Positions 17,292-25,949 of a stretch of 41,177 nt of DNA are shown piece by piece. The translations under genes and the position numbers were made by a program. Source of the DNA: a virus; the IMG/VR virus record IMGVR_UViG_3300020171_000069, positions 1-41,177 of that record; one strand, 5' to 3'. The notes under the pieces are model-generated. The model was not told the origin of the DNA and ran no database searches. It worked only from the letters and a program-made list of their open reading frames with translations. Every line of letters starts with the position of its first letter. Position 1 is the stretch's first letter.

Positions 17292-18295
17292 AATATTTTA
17301 CATATTGTTTCTATATCCTTGTCAGTTAAATCCTGATGGACCGGAACAAATAGTCCAGTCCTTCCTATCTTTTCTGCCACTGGGTATTCTCCTTCTAATC
17401 CGTACTCTACTGTTGGTAAACAACTAAATAGCTTTCTTGCCTCGATTCCGTTCTTCTCTAGTTCTTTCAACTTGTTATCCCTTTCTTCTGAATCTTTATA
17501 AAAAACAGGGTAACAATGAGGCGTATAAGCATACCAATCTTTTTTTAGCAGTTTATTGAAAGTCTCCACGTTCTCTCTGCGTTTCTTTATCACATCACCC
17601 CCAGAGGGAGCGATAGCACACCCGATCGCCGCTAGGACATTACTCATCTTCCCGTTTAGTCCAAACACCGGAAAATGGAACATATCTAATATTTCAGTGC
17701 TTAATCTTCCGTGGTTCCGACAAGCTCTCGCAAACTTAGCCAGAGTCTCGTCATTAGTCAGAATCATCCCTCCTTCTCCGGTAGTTATGGTATGAGAAGG
17801 AAAGAAAGAATAAGTTGAAAATTCTACATCGTTTCTGATTCCATAGGCCTCACAGTTATCTTCTACAACAGGAACACCTAGTTTTCTTATCTCGCTGATT
17901 CTGGCGCTCTTACCCAAAAGGTTAGCTGGCATTATACAGAGAGTCTTATCAGTGACTTGAATCAAGTCGGGATTCATCTGGCAGTCGTCATCTATATCAA
18001 CAAAAACTGGTTTCAATCCGTTGGCTATAACAGCATTAGTATGAGCTATAAAAGTAAGCGCTGGCACTATGACCTCATTCTTATCTGGATAAAGAGCTTT
18101 TAGCGCCGCTAAGGAAACAATATCAGCCATTGTTCCATTACAGACCGCTATCCCGTATTTAGCCCCGTGATAATTGGCGACAGCCTCCTCAAATTCCGGT
18201 ATGAAACTTCCACTAGCAATCCTATTGTCATCCAGAGCTTTGTTTATGTTGTCTCTGACTTCCTTTGTAATTTTTGATGTAGCTAGTGATATCAT
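17288..18295 (-). CDS. ColD-like nucleotide-sugar 3-dehydratase (DegT family, His in place of Lys)
   Basis: A protein of 335 residues of the DegT/DnrJ/EryC1/StrS fold. PLP-site residues are visible: NGTMAD (residues ~53-58), the Asp in VVEDNCEAYG (residue ~146), and SFFPSHTITTGEGGMI. In aminotransferases the residue before T-I-T/T-T-G-E-G-G is the Schiff-base Lys; here it is His168. This swap is known from GDP-4-keto-6-deoxymannose 3-dehydratase (ColD) and the E1 3-dehydrase. The expected product is a 3,6-dideoxy-4-keto sugar nucleotide. The adjacent GMD-like gene could supply GDP-4-keto-6-deoxymannose. No ColC-like partner is seen. Confidence 0.8.
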   Translation of the reverse strand: MISLATSKITKEVRDNINKALDDNRIASGSFIPEFEEAVANYHGAKYGIAVCNGTMADIVSLAALKALYPDKNEVIVPALTFIAHTNAVIANGLKPVFVDIDDDCQMNPDLIQVTDKTLCIMPANLLGKSARISEIRKLGVPVVEDNCEAYGIRNDVEFSTYSFFPSHTITTGEGGMILTNDETLAKFARACRNHGRLSTEILDMFHFPVFGLNGKMSNVLAAIGCAIAPSGGDVIKKRRENVETFNKLLKKDWYAYTPHCYPVFYKDSEERDNKLKELEKNGIEARKLFSCLPTVEYGLEGEYPVAEKIGRTGLFVPVHQDLTDKDIETICKIL

Positions 18296-19230
18296 AATCT
18301 TTCTCTCCAGTAAAAAAGTAAATTATCCAAACTCTTCTCAAGAGGGATTGTCTTCTCCCATCCTAGCTGTTCTTTGGCCTTAGTTGCGTCTCCTTTCATT
18401 GTAGGGGTATCGACAGGTCTCATCCTTTCTGGATCTATTTCGGTTTTTACCTTGACCTTAGCTAGCTTTAAAAGCGTATCTAAAACCTCTTGTATCTTAG
18501 TCGGTTTTTCAGAAGCTAAACAAAAAACTTCTCCCCATCTTTTACTCCTCATAATCTTCACATAACCCCTAACGACATCTTCTATGTCGGTAAAGTCCCT
18601 GGAACTTTCTAGGTTTCCGTGCCTGATAACATCTCTTAATCCTTTCTCAACTTCGACTACCTGTTTAGCAAAATTAGAATCCACAAATACTTCCGCCCTT
18701 CCATACCCAGTAACATTGAATGATCGAGAAACTACAACCTTCATCCCATAAGCCCGATGGTAGAGCCTGGCAATCATATCTTGGGCGTACTTTGATATCC
18801 CATAATGAGTATTGGGGTCAGCTACTGTTTCCTCGTTTATCTTCCCCTCTTGTGTTCCGTAGATTTCAGATGTTGAAGTCACCAGTATCGAAGGAGAGAA
18901 GTCTAACTTTCTTACACATTCTAAGATATTGACTGTTCCTATAACATTGGTAATGTACGTTTCTATCGGGCTATCCCAGGATGATTTGACATAACTCTGG
19001 GCCGCTAGATGATAAATCTCTTCCGGCTTTACTATATTTAAAACATTTCCTACTGAAAATGAATCTGACAGTTCTACAAGATGGATAGTAACCCTATCTA
19101 GAATATCTTTAATCTTGTGCAGGTCGCTTCTTACCCTTACTGTTCCGTGGACTTCGTGTCCTTCTTTGACTAGATAATGCGCTAAGTGGGAAGCGGCGAA
19201 TCCGTTTATTCCGCTAATTAAAATCTTCAT
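18292..19230 (-). CDS. GDP-mannose 4,6-dehydratase-like SDR enzyme
   Basis: A protein of 312 residues. It shows the extended SDR features: the Rossmann motif GINGFAASHL (residues 7-16), HLAAQSYV (74-81), the catalytic TSE (120-122) and YGISK (Y143, K147), and SRSFNVTGYG. This is the pattern of GDP-mannose 4,6-dehydratase, which makes GDP-4-keto-6-deoxy-D-mannose; related reductases or epimerases are possible. I chose ATG at 19230, which overlaps the upstream TGA (ATGA) and has GGAAGG before it. Overlaps the ColD-like gene by 4 bp, consistent with sequential steps. Confidence 0.8.
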   Translation of the reverse strand: MKILISGINGFAASHLAHYLVKEGHEVHGTVRVRSDLHKIKDILDRVTIHLVELSDSFSVGNVLNIVKPEEIYHLAAQSYVKSSWDSPIETYITNVIGTVNILECVRKLDFSPSILVTSTSEIYGTQEGKINEETVADPNTHYGISKYAQDMIARLYHRAYGMKVVVSRSFNVTGYGRAEVFVDSNFAKQVVEVEKGLRDVIRHGNLESSRDFTDIEDVVRGYVKIMRSKRWGEVFCLASEKPTKIQEVLDTLLKLAKVKVKTEIDPERMRPVDTPTMKGDATKAKEQLGWEKTIPLEKSLDNLLFYWRERL

Positions 19231-21506
19231 AGGTTTTCCTTCCATAAATTGCTTATTCTATCCCAGTTATAAGTTTCTTTAGCCCAGTTGATCTCTTCAG
19301 TATTGACCTTATATTCCATTCTCTTGATATATTCTTCATTGTTATTATCTCCAAAGGTGTTTTCTTTTTCCCATTTTTCTCCCTCGGTATGTATTTTCCA
19401 TCCGTATTTGACAGTCTCATCAAGAGCAGCAAAATCTGAGGTTATCATCAGGCATCCCGCTAATTGAGCCTTGACCGCACTGATGCAGTGAATCTCATAA
19501 AATTGGGTAGGGTACAGAAACACACCAGCTTCTAGGTACTTTTTAGCGATATCCTTATGGTTTATCATCATCCCCCCCTCGGCCCGTCCTTCGGTTACCA
19601 GTTTATTAAATCTCTCCATCTGTTTAGCCTTCCAGTCCATCATTTCCTTATTCTCGGCGTGGACTTGGTCATACACTCCCCAGCCGTAATACCAGGCTAA
19701 CTTCCAGGGCTTATCGGGTTGTCGTTTAATCAGTTCTTCAAAGATATCCAGGGTAGCGTCTAGGTGTCTATCAGGGCTTGAGGTATTTAAAATAAGGTAC
19801 GGATTCTTTTCGACTTTTTCCTTGAATAACTCAGGGTCTATTCCGTTAGGTATCACAGCTATCTTTTCGTCTGGAATACTCGGGAATAGAATCCGGTGAG
19901 CGTTAGTTTTGACGAAAACCTTATCTATTTTCGACAATCTTTTGGGTGTAAACTCCTTATCAGAAACAACATCGTGCATATCTATAAAAATCTTATCAGA
20001 GTTAAGTTCTTCGTAATCACAGGGTTTGGGGTGTCTCCAGATTATCGTCACATCCTGCTTGTCTCGGACATTATATTTCCAATAATGACGATATTTCACT
20101 CCGTCCCATTCTCCTTCTTTTCCGCAGTTGCAGTAAACGGTGATATTCCAATCCTTAGCTAATTTTTTAGTTAAATTTATGACCGCCTCTTCCGATCCCC
20201 CGCATCCATCAGTCATCGCAATATCAGGGTTCCAGTATTTAGAGGTATAACCGCAATAATATACTAAATCTTTTCCAGAAGACTCTTTTTTCCAGAATAA
20301 TGAGTTCTTGAAATAGCAAATCTTCGGATGGGATTGGATTTTTTCTGGTAAATTATCAAGGTACTTCCTTAGTTCTTCTCTATCAGTTATTTTTTCCGAT
20401 TCTTCCAGGTATTTATCTATATTTATAGCCTCTCCCATCTCTCCTCGGATGATTTTATCCAGTTCTGATATCATTTTCTCTTTAGGGAACATCTTGGAGA
20501 GCTTTTCGACTGTTAAAACTGCTTTTTCAAACTTTCCGGTCTCGAAATATATCTTAGCCATCGTCATCATCGGGTATAAATCATATTCACGGGGATTGTA
20601 GGCGATGATTTCTTTATCGGGGATAGGCATTTGTAGTCCTAATTCTATGAAATTAAGAGCCTTATCGTATTTTTTATCGTTATATAACTGTTCTCCTAGT
20701 TTTAGGTAAGCATCGGGATAGGTCGGTCTTAAATAAAACGCTTCAAAAGCATATCGTTGGTCTTTTAAAATATGAAACAGCAGCATATTAGCCAGGTACT
20801 TCTCTTCTTCGCTATCAGATAACTCGATGTATTTTTTAAATATTTCAGCGGCCTTTTCGTGTTCCTTTTTCATTACGAGGGCATTTCCCATCAACCAGTA
20901 GCTTCGGGGGTCTTGTGGGTCATTTTTGAGCGCCTGAGAGGATATCTCGTAGTTCCTGTCTATGCTCTGATCTACCCGTTTGTCGCTAGTAAGGTGTAAC
21001 ACTTCTATATTTTCTATAAAACAGGTGTCTAAACTCCGGTTCTCCTTAAAATCTTCGTGGACTATTCCTACCCACTCGACACAGCCATCATTTTTGATAA
21101 TCCGGCTTTTCAGATGTTTGGTGTCACAGGTTTTGTTCTCATTGAAGTGATAGAGGTAATTCATCACGCCGATATCAATAGCCTTTTCACTCATCGTATC
21201 AACTGCGCTTCTGAGGTTCTGGACTCCTTTTAAGACATCATCAGAATCCAACCACAGGATATAATCACCCGTAGCTTGAGAGAAGTTATAATTTCTAGCA
21301 GATGCGAAATCATTAGTCCACCTAAAGAAAGATTCTTTTCCTCCATAGCCCTTAATAACTTCCGAAACTTTCTTATTGGGCTTGTCCCCCGCTTGGGTTA
21401 TACAGATTTCATCTACTCCTGATGAGACATACCTGAGGCATCTATCGAGAAGTTTCGCCTCTTCTTTGTCAGGTTTTACGATTAAACAAAGTGATAGTTT
21501 TACCAT
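19227..21506 (-). CDS. Bifunctional GT2-TPR-GT4 glycosyltransferase
   Basis: A protein of 759 residues. Residues 1-110 form a GT2 domain (KLSLCLIVKPDKEEAKLLDR, NYNFSQATGDYILWLDSDDV with the DSDD metal motif). Residues ~200-370 are helical TPR-like repeats (YWLMGNALVMKKEHEKAAEI). From ~410 a GT4 domain follows (MTDGCGGSEEAVINLTKKL, KTNAHRILFPSIPDEKIAVI, then PNGIDPELF and the LYPTQFYEIHCISAVKAQLA E-x7-E-like region). It is the first gene of the glycan island. GT2-TPR proteins often glycosylate proteins, which fits virion decoration. Confidence 0.85.
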   Translation of the reverse strand: MVKLSLCLIVKPDKEEAKLLDRCLRYVSSGVDEICITQAGDKPNKKVSEVIKGYGGKESFFRWTNDFASARNYNFSQATGDYILWLDSDDVLKGVQNLRSAVDTMSEKAIDIGVMNYLYHFNENKTCDTKHLKSRIIKNDGCVEWVGIVHEDFKENRSLDTCFIENIEVLHLTSDKRVDQSIDRNYEISSQALKNDPQDPRSYWLMGNALVMKKEHEKAAEIFKKYIELSDSEEEKYLANMLLFHILKDQRYAFEAFYLRPTYPDAYLKLGEQLYNDKKYDKALNFIELGLQMPIPDKEIIAYNPREYDLYPMMTMAKIYFETGKFEKAVLTVEKLSKMFPKEKMISELDKIIRGEMGEAINIDKYLEESEKITDREELRKYLDNLPEKIQSHPKICYFKNSLFWKKESSGKDLVYYCGYTSKYWNPDIAMTDGCGGSEEAVINLTKKLAKDWNITVYCNCGKEGEWDGVKYRHYWKYNVRDKQDVTIIWRHPKPCDYEELNSDKIFIDMHDVVSDKEFTPKRLSKIDKVFVKTNAHRILFPSIPDEKIAVIPNGIDPELFKEKVEKNPYLILNTSSPDRHLDATLDIFEELIKRQPDKPWKLAWYYGWGVYDQVHAENKEMMDWKAKQMERFNKLVTEGRAEGGMMINHKDIAKKYLEAGVFLYPTQFYEIHCISAVKAQLAGCLMITSDFAALDETVKYGWKIHTEGEKWEKENTFGDNNNEEYIKRMEYKVNTEEINWAKETYNWDRISNLWKENL

Positions 21507-21856
21507 ATTCTTTTTCTATAATTAGGGACTACAAACATCGGGAAAGTCTCTTTGAACCACTTATACTCTCTGTCAGCTTCTTCATTGTCTCTTCCTTTAA
21601 ACAAGACATCTTGACCGTGGATAGTTAGTATCTCGTTTATCGCTCCCAGCATCCTATTGGGAAGCCTCAATGAAAGCCTGACCTCATCATCTTTTTTACC
21701 ATCCGCTCCGATAATTTCTCCGTAACTCCACTCTCCCATCTTAGCTCTTTTTTCTTTAATTGAATCCAGTATCGTTTGATATTCTTCTGGATAATTTTTA
21801 ATGAACGATTTGACACTCGCTATTATGGTTTCTCTTCTGGTTATTGGTTTTTTCAT
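21500..21856 (-). CDS. Small protein following the capsid gene, unknown
   Basis: A protein of 118 residues from ATG at 21856 (MKKPITRRETIIASVKSFIK). The frame stays open up to a TTG at 21901, but that codon lies inside a strong RNA hairpin, so I prefer the ATG. A basic first half is followed by LSLRLPNRMLGAINEILTIH and an aromatic end (YKWFKETFPMFVVPNYRKRI). It may be a capsid-associated or head-completion protein, and its stop overlaps the first glycosyltransferase by 7 bp. Confidence 0.6.
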   Translation of the reverse strand: MKKPITRRETIIASVKSFIKNYPEEYQTILDSIKEKRAKMGEWSYGEIIGADGKKDDEVRLSLRLPNRMLGAINEILTIHGQDVLFKGRDNEEADREYKWFKETFPMFVVPNYRKRIW

Positions 21857-21869
21857 ATTGCTATCAATA

Positions 21870-21902
21870 TTTGAGGGGGGAATATTGATTACCTCCCTCA
21901 AA
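21870..21902 (-). other. Hairpin/pseudoknot downstream of the capsid gene
   Basis: On the transcribed strand TTTGAGGG (21902-21895) pairs with CCCTCAAA (21877-21870). The loop contains TCAATATT, which can pair with AATATTGA at 21871-21864, just past the first stem. Order of the segments gives an H-type pseudoknot or two mutually exclusive hairpins. It starts 18 nt after the capsid stop. No U-tract follows, so it is not a standard terminator; mRNA processing, stabilisation or control of the next gene is more likely. Confidence 0.6.
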
Positions 21903-21919
21903 CAATATGATTAAATTGC

Positions 21920-22843
21920 TTAATCGATATCGAACCCGTCGGCATAGAAGTTTGAATCTTGATTTCGCACTTCGAGAGTCATAGCGCCATACACAGCTTC
22001 AGCATCGTATGCTCCAGAGGCGGGCATATCGATAATCTGAGGTCTGATTAAGTAGGCGACTTTGAGCTTCTCTGGTTTGATACCAAGAACTCTTCCAGTC
22101 GTATCTGTTCCTGAAACCTGGATATATCTGTGGGCGTGGACGACCACTCTTCCGAATCCTGTCTCAAAGATATCTACCGCCATCACGATTCTCTTTTCTC
22201 CGACACCATCATAAGTGATGCCAGTCTTGTTCGTGAAATCATCGGTAGCATTCTTGAGGAAAGAACCCATATAGAGGTCAGTAGCCACTTCTCCGTTAGA
22301 GTTATCCCAGTTGGCCTTCATCAATCCTTTGAGGATTGAAGCGGACCAGACTGTTCCAGAATTATGAGAGGTATGATTGGTAGATTTGGAAACCGCCTGA
22401 ATTATACCTTTCATCTTCGCAGCTGTAGCGCTGGAAGCTCCAGAAACTAGGGTGCTTCTTACTAGGTCGTATTCCACTGCGTTCGCAAAATCTACCATAG
22501 CCTTGGCTCTCTGCCGTGCTAGTTCGTCTTGCGACTGGAATTTATCGACCGCTCTCTGTACTTTTGTTACGCTGTATCTCTTCGCAACTTCCTCAACAAT
22601 GTTGGTAAGCCTGGTTGGAGTTGTCAGAGCTGTATTTGAAAAATCAGCACCTTCAGCCTTAGCCAGGGTTCCAGCAGTGTCATAAGTATCGACTAGAGTT
22701 TCGTGGACAGTTCCACTGGCCGTAGTCTTACCCAGTTGGTTGTGAATGGATACTTCTTTGGCGGTGAGGATCTCAATGAGTCCCAGTACATCTTCCTTTG
22801 CGGAATAATCGCCATAAGAACGTAATATTTCATCTGTAGCCAT
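21920..22843 (-). CDS. Major capsid protein, SU10 / DUF5309-like
   Basis: A protein of 307 residues with an HK97-type outline. The N-terminal region contains IEILTAKEVSIHNQLGKTTA and ETLVDTYDTA. The central helical part has EEVAKRYSVTKVQRAVDKFQ and the long helix ELARQRAKAMVDFANAVEYD, followed by the insertion SGASSATAAKMKGIIQAVS. The end is beta-rich (RPQIIDMPASGAYDAEAVYG). These are features of the SU10 major capsid family of podoviruses. It follows the scaffold gene and is bracketed by RNA hairpins on both sides. Expected to be the most abundant late product. Confidence 0.8.
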   Translation of the reverse strand: MATDEILRSYGDYSAKEDVLGLIEILTAKEVSIHNQLGKTTASGTVHETLVDTYDTAGTLAKAEGADFSNTALTTPTRLTNIVEEVAKRYSVTKVQRAVDKFQSQDELARQRAKAMVDFANAVEYDLVRSTLVSGASSATAAKMKGIIQAVSKSTNHTSHNSGTVWSASILKGLMKANWDNSNGEVATDLYMGSFLKNATDDFTNKTGITYDGVGEKRIVMAVDIFETGFGRVVVHAHRYIQVSGTDTTGRVLGIKPEKLKVAYLIRPQIIDMPASGAYDAEAVYGAMTLEVRNQDSNFYADGFDID

Positions 22844-22848
22844 TTCTT

Positions 22849-22865
22849 ACTGCTCTCGTAGCAGT
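22849..22865 (-). other. Hairpin between scaffold and capsid genes
   Basis: A perfect 6-bp stem ACTGCT/AGCAGT with loop ACGAG on the transcribed strand, lying directly after the scaffold stop and 6 nt before the capsid ATG. It has no U-tract. With the downstream structure it frames the capsid cistron, which suggests a processing or stability element. Confidence 0.5.
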
Positions 22866-22866
22866 C

Positions 22867-23445
22867 TCATTTAAGGTACTCTTTTACTAAGTCAATCTTA
22901 GCGTCGTCTGAACCGGTCTCTCTAACCTTATCAGCTAACTTCGTAACTGTCTGAGCCTGTACGGGAGTTATTCTGTTGTTAGTGATTACTTTCTTAACCA
23001 CCCTCGTACTTGCATCAGCGATAGACTTGAATTTTTCACTGTTCCACGCTTCTACTAAAGTCATACCGTTCTTCTCGGCGTAAGCCTCGATGATTTCGAT
23101 ATAGTCTTTAGCGGTGGGCGTTTCTACTAGGAAGTCTTTTTTGGATAAGTCCTTTTTAAGGGCTTCCATTTCTTCCTTCATTGTTTTTCCTTCAGTCGTC
23201 TTTTTTTCCAGCTCTTTTTGGGCTTTACGCTCCTTGATTGCCTCTTGGTCTCCTGAAAGACTTTTAAGGCTCTCATAGTGCTTAAAATACTCTTCTTTGC
23301 TTTTGAAAGGATTATCCTTCCGTCCAGCGAGGGTGTTGAGTTCTTCAAGCGAGAGCTGGTCGCTGTTTTCAACATCCTCTGTGCCTGGCTGGTCGTCCTC
23401 AAAGAGTTCTTCCAAGCCGTCGGCGTCTTCGGGTTTGTTGTTCAT
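22867..23445 (-). CDS. Scaffold protein
   Basis: A protein of 192 residues, highly charged and helical. The acidic N-terminus (DADGLEELFEDDQPGTEDVE) is followed by Lys/Glu-rich coiled coil (QKELEKKTTEGKTMKEEMEA) and a short basic C-terminal helix (DKVRETGSDDAKIDLVKEYL) that would bind capsid protein. Position immediately before the capsid gene and composition are characteristic of phage scaffolds. Its TGA stop is followed by the hairpin before the capsid start. Confidence 0.75.
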   Translation of the reverse strand: MNNKPEDADGLEELFEDDQPGTEDVENSDQLSLEELNTLAGRKDNPFKSKEEYFKHYESLKSLSGDQEAIKERKAQKELEKKTTEGKTMKEEMEALKKDLSKKDFLVETPTAKDYIEIIEAYAEKNGMTLVEAWNSEKFKSIADASTRVVKKVITNNRITPVQAQTVTKLADKVRETGSDDAKIDLVKEYLK

Positions 23446-23447
23446 AT

Positions 23448-23645
23448 CTAATTTTTAATGATTAGCCTTTTTTTCCATTGTTTATATTTTATAGTTGCAT
23501 TTATCCAAAATGCTGGGATATCAACCCTATCAATCTTGGCCGCGAAAACTATTCTACCCTGCCACCATTTTAAATACTTTCTCTTGCTCCTAAGACCAAT
23601 AAAAGGAACTGTTATATACCATTTATTGTTCTTCAGATGGCTCAT
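23448..23645 (-). CDS. Small basic protein in head cluster
   Basis: A protein of 65 residues rich in Trp, Lys and Arg (KWYITVPFIGLRSKRKYLKW, then WWQGRIVFAAKID). The start overlaps the stop of the preceding 80-residue gene (ATGA), which supports its reality. It lies between portal and scaffold, where small head-assembly genes often occur. No known family. Confidence 0.55.
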   Translation of the reverse strand: MSHLKNNKWYITVPFIGLRSKRKYLKWWQGRIVFAAKIDRVDIPAFWINATIKYKQWKKRLIIKN

Positions 23646-23884
23646 GCTCTTTTGTCTATAATTGTTCTAAAAATATCGTCATCTTCTTCGGGTTCTGGTA
23701 GTTCGGGATAAGAGACGTTCCAGAGTTCAGTTAGCCACTCGTTGATTATCTTGATGGCTTTCTGTCTTCCTTTAAATTCTGTAACCGTATCTACTCCCCT
23801 TACTGTATCTATCTCTTTAATCTTTTGTCTTAATATCTTAAATGCTTCCTTATTCTGATCGAGAAAATCTACTATTTCTTTCAT
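23642..23884 (-). CDS. Small head-cluster protein, unknown
   Basis: A protein of 80 residues starting MKEIVDFLDQNKEAFKILRQ with a central helix (KGRQKAIKIINEWLTELW) and an acidic segment (PELPEPEEDDDIF). It overlaps the portal stop and the next gene by 4 bp each. A head-assembly accessory role is inferred from position. Confidence 0.6.
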   Translation of the reverse strand: MKEIVDFLDQNKEAFKILRQKIKEIDTVRGVDTVTEFKGRQKAIKIINEWLTELWNVSYPELPEPEEDDDIFRTIIDKRA

Positions 23885-25707
23885 TGGATTGCATTAACTG
23901 TTTGACTGGGCTGCGGCATCGGGGGTATCTCCTGACCCGCTATGACTTCGGCTGGAAGTTGCCCTCCCATTCCTTGTATTTGAGCTTGATCAGGTATGTC
24001 CTCTACTAACATATCAGCCGGAAGACCTAAAATATCATAAAGCTCTCTAAGAGTCTTTCTGATTGGCAGTCCAGACTGGGCCAGTATTCCCAAAGTGTTC
24101 TGCAGCATCTGAGCCATCGAGGCCTTGTTGATGTTTTCGTCAGTTATCACCACCTTGATATCATAGTCTTCATCCAGAATTTCTTTCACTAAAGGAATAA
24201 ACCTCATCTTTCCTTGTTTCTTGAGCTGGTCCATCGCTTCAGCAAAATAAGCCTGTTCTTCTTCGGGGGTGAGTTCAAGAGGATTACCCATCTCATCTAC
24301 CGCGTTCTCATAAAGTTCTATCTTCTTTTTTTCAACAGTGTTCTTAACTAAAATCTCGTCCATCTTTTTAAATATCTGCGGATCTCCGGTAATTCTTACT
24401 AAATCGTCTTTTGTCAGATTCTTTTTTATAATCGGAATAACCTTATTCTTCAGGAACTTCTCCATATCAAGAAAGATGTCTTCAACTCTTAGGTTATACC
24501 CTTTTGAGGTAGATTGCTGTTCGATAAGCGCATTAGTCGCTGGTCGGTTTCCTGCCACTTCGTCATCGTTAGTCGTTCCGGTGACGCGCGTCCCCCACAT
24601 ATAAGCTCGGTCTTCATCCTGGTAACTGTTACTATCTACTCGTCCTGTGTCTAGCGGAATCACATCAGACCCAGCGTCTAGCTTAATCCCCCCCGTAGTA
24701 AAGAGCTTTTTAAACATCTGGGGAGTGATATTACCTATCAGCTTAAACAACCCCAGTGATGCAATACGAGCCTTATTAAGACGGTTATTGACTGTCTCAT
24801 TTAAGAACGCTTGGATATTGAAAAGCATCTCTGGTATTCCTCTTCCGTCGGCTCTATTGGGAACTTCCTTTAATTTAAAATCCTGATAAGGGTAGTCTTT
24901 CTCTTCGACCTCTTCGATTATGTGAGGAACTGGGCTAGATTCGATATTTGAAACCAGGGTCTTACAATAAATAAAATCATTTCTGTCGTTCTCATTCCCT
25001 GTCAGGCAATACTTCGGAAGCCATCCAAAGCGTTGGTAAAGTTCCACATAGGGAATTTCAGTCGAGACCTTGTTTTCGTCTGCCAAAGTCGCTCCTCGGC
25101 TTAAATCCTTAACCCCCTTGACATACTCAGTGTTATCTAGGTTGAGTTCATCAAACTCAGGCTTAGTAAAGATAAATCTTTCAGTCTTACCAGATGACTT
25201 TTCTATCTCTTCGACTGATTGGTCATAGAGCATATTTAGCCTATCTACGATATTTATTTGTAGCCCCTCATTGTCTTCGGCCTTTAAGAATCCCGTCCCA
25301 TCTATACAAATTCTTCTTAAAAGTTTATTGATTGTTTTTCCAAAATTAGCGTCATCAAGTTCTTTTTGAAGGATGTATCTAAATATCTCGGCCTTTAAGT
25401 AAGCCATATCAGATTGGTTAGTGGCCATAACATCGATATCCTTAGTATCGATGTCGATATTCTTAAGGATGTTCTCAACCACCCACTCGGTGAAAGGAAT
25501 AAATATCTTCTGCTTATTTGTTACTGGATCGAACTGGGACTTATAAATCCCTAGATAGTTTCTTCTCGACTTTTTGACGATGTTTCTCATCACCAACTGG
25601 ACATCATCGGTAACAAAAACCAACCCTTCTTCCCAGTTGGTTTTTTCGTCTTTGATTATTCTTATAGCCTCCAGTTCTCCTGGAGTAGGTGTGTATTCAA
25701 ATTTCAT
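23881..25707 (-). CDS. Portal protein
   Basis: A protein of 608 residues between TerL and scaffold. The N-terminal segment YKSQFDPVTNKQKIFIPFTE and the region MATNQSDMAYLKAEIFRYIL match podovirus portals. A central loop contains VTGTTNDDEVAGNRPATNAL, and the C-terminal helical part is Gln/Pro-rich (QAQIQGMGGQLPAEVIAGQE, end EIPPMPQPSQTVNAIQ). The large size and long acidic helices (EEQAYFAEAMDQLKKQGK) fit a P22/SU10-type portal with stem and barrel. It forms the DNA channel at the unique vertex and docks the terminase. Confidence 0.8.
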   Translation of the reverse strand: MKFEYTPTPGELEAIRIIKDEKTNWEEGLVFVTDDVQLVMRNIVKKSRRNYLGIYKSQFDPVTNKQKIFIPFTEWVVENILKNIDIDTKDIDVMATNQSDMAYLKAEIFRYILQKELDDANFGKTINKLLRRICIDGTGFLKAEDNEGLQINIVDRLNMLYDQSVEEIEKSSGKTERFIFTKPEFDELNLDNTEYVKGVKDLSRGATLADENKVSTEIPYVELYQRFGWLPKYCLTGNENDRNDFIYCKTLVSNIESSPVPHIIEEVEEKDYPYQDFKLKEVPNRADGRGIPEMLFNIQAFLNETVNNRLNKARIASLGLFKLIGNITPQMFKKLFTTGGIKLDAGSDVIPLDTGRVDSNSYQDEDRAYMWGTRVTGTTNDDEVAGNRPATNALIEQQSTSKGYNLRVEDIFLDMEKFLKNKVIPIIKKNLTKDDLVRITGDPQIFKKMDEILVKNTVEKKKIELYENAVDEMGNPLELTPEEEQAYFAEAMDQLKKQGKMRFIPLVKEILDEDYDIKVVITDENINKASMAQMLQNTLGILAQSGLPIRKTLRELYDILGLPADMLVEDIPDQAQIQGMGGQLPAEVIAGQEIPPMPQPSQTVNAIQ

Positions 25708-25949
25708 TATGTTTCTCCTGGGTATTTAATTCTTTCCTCTTGTTTATTGACTGTTTTCATATATTCCTCGACACACTCATCGCATGCCTCTGGAAGTTCG
25801 TTATAGAAAGTGTCTTTCGTTCTTTTTATGATATTTCCGCAGGAACAGACTTTTTCCATCTCAACCTTGCGGTTATGTTCACACCCGCAGGTAGGGCATT
25901 TCTCCTTTAAATATCCGTATTTTATCCTACCAATCTGTTTTATAGTCAT
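25707..25949 (-). CDS. Zinc-ribbon protein between TerL and portal
   Basis: A protein of 80 residues with three Cys pairs: EKCPTCGCEHNRKVEME, VCSCGNIIK and ACDECVEEY. At least one zinc site is likely. It overlaps TerL by 23 bp and touches the portal start. Insertion of a small zinc protein between terminase and portal is uncommon; it may help DNA packaging or head-gate assembly. No known family. Confidence 0.6.
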   Translation of the reverse strand: MTIKQIGRIKYGYLKEKCPTCGCEHNRKVEMEKVCSCGNIIKRTKDTFYNELPEACDECVEEYMKTVNKQEERIKYPGET

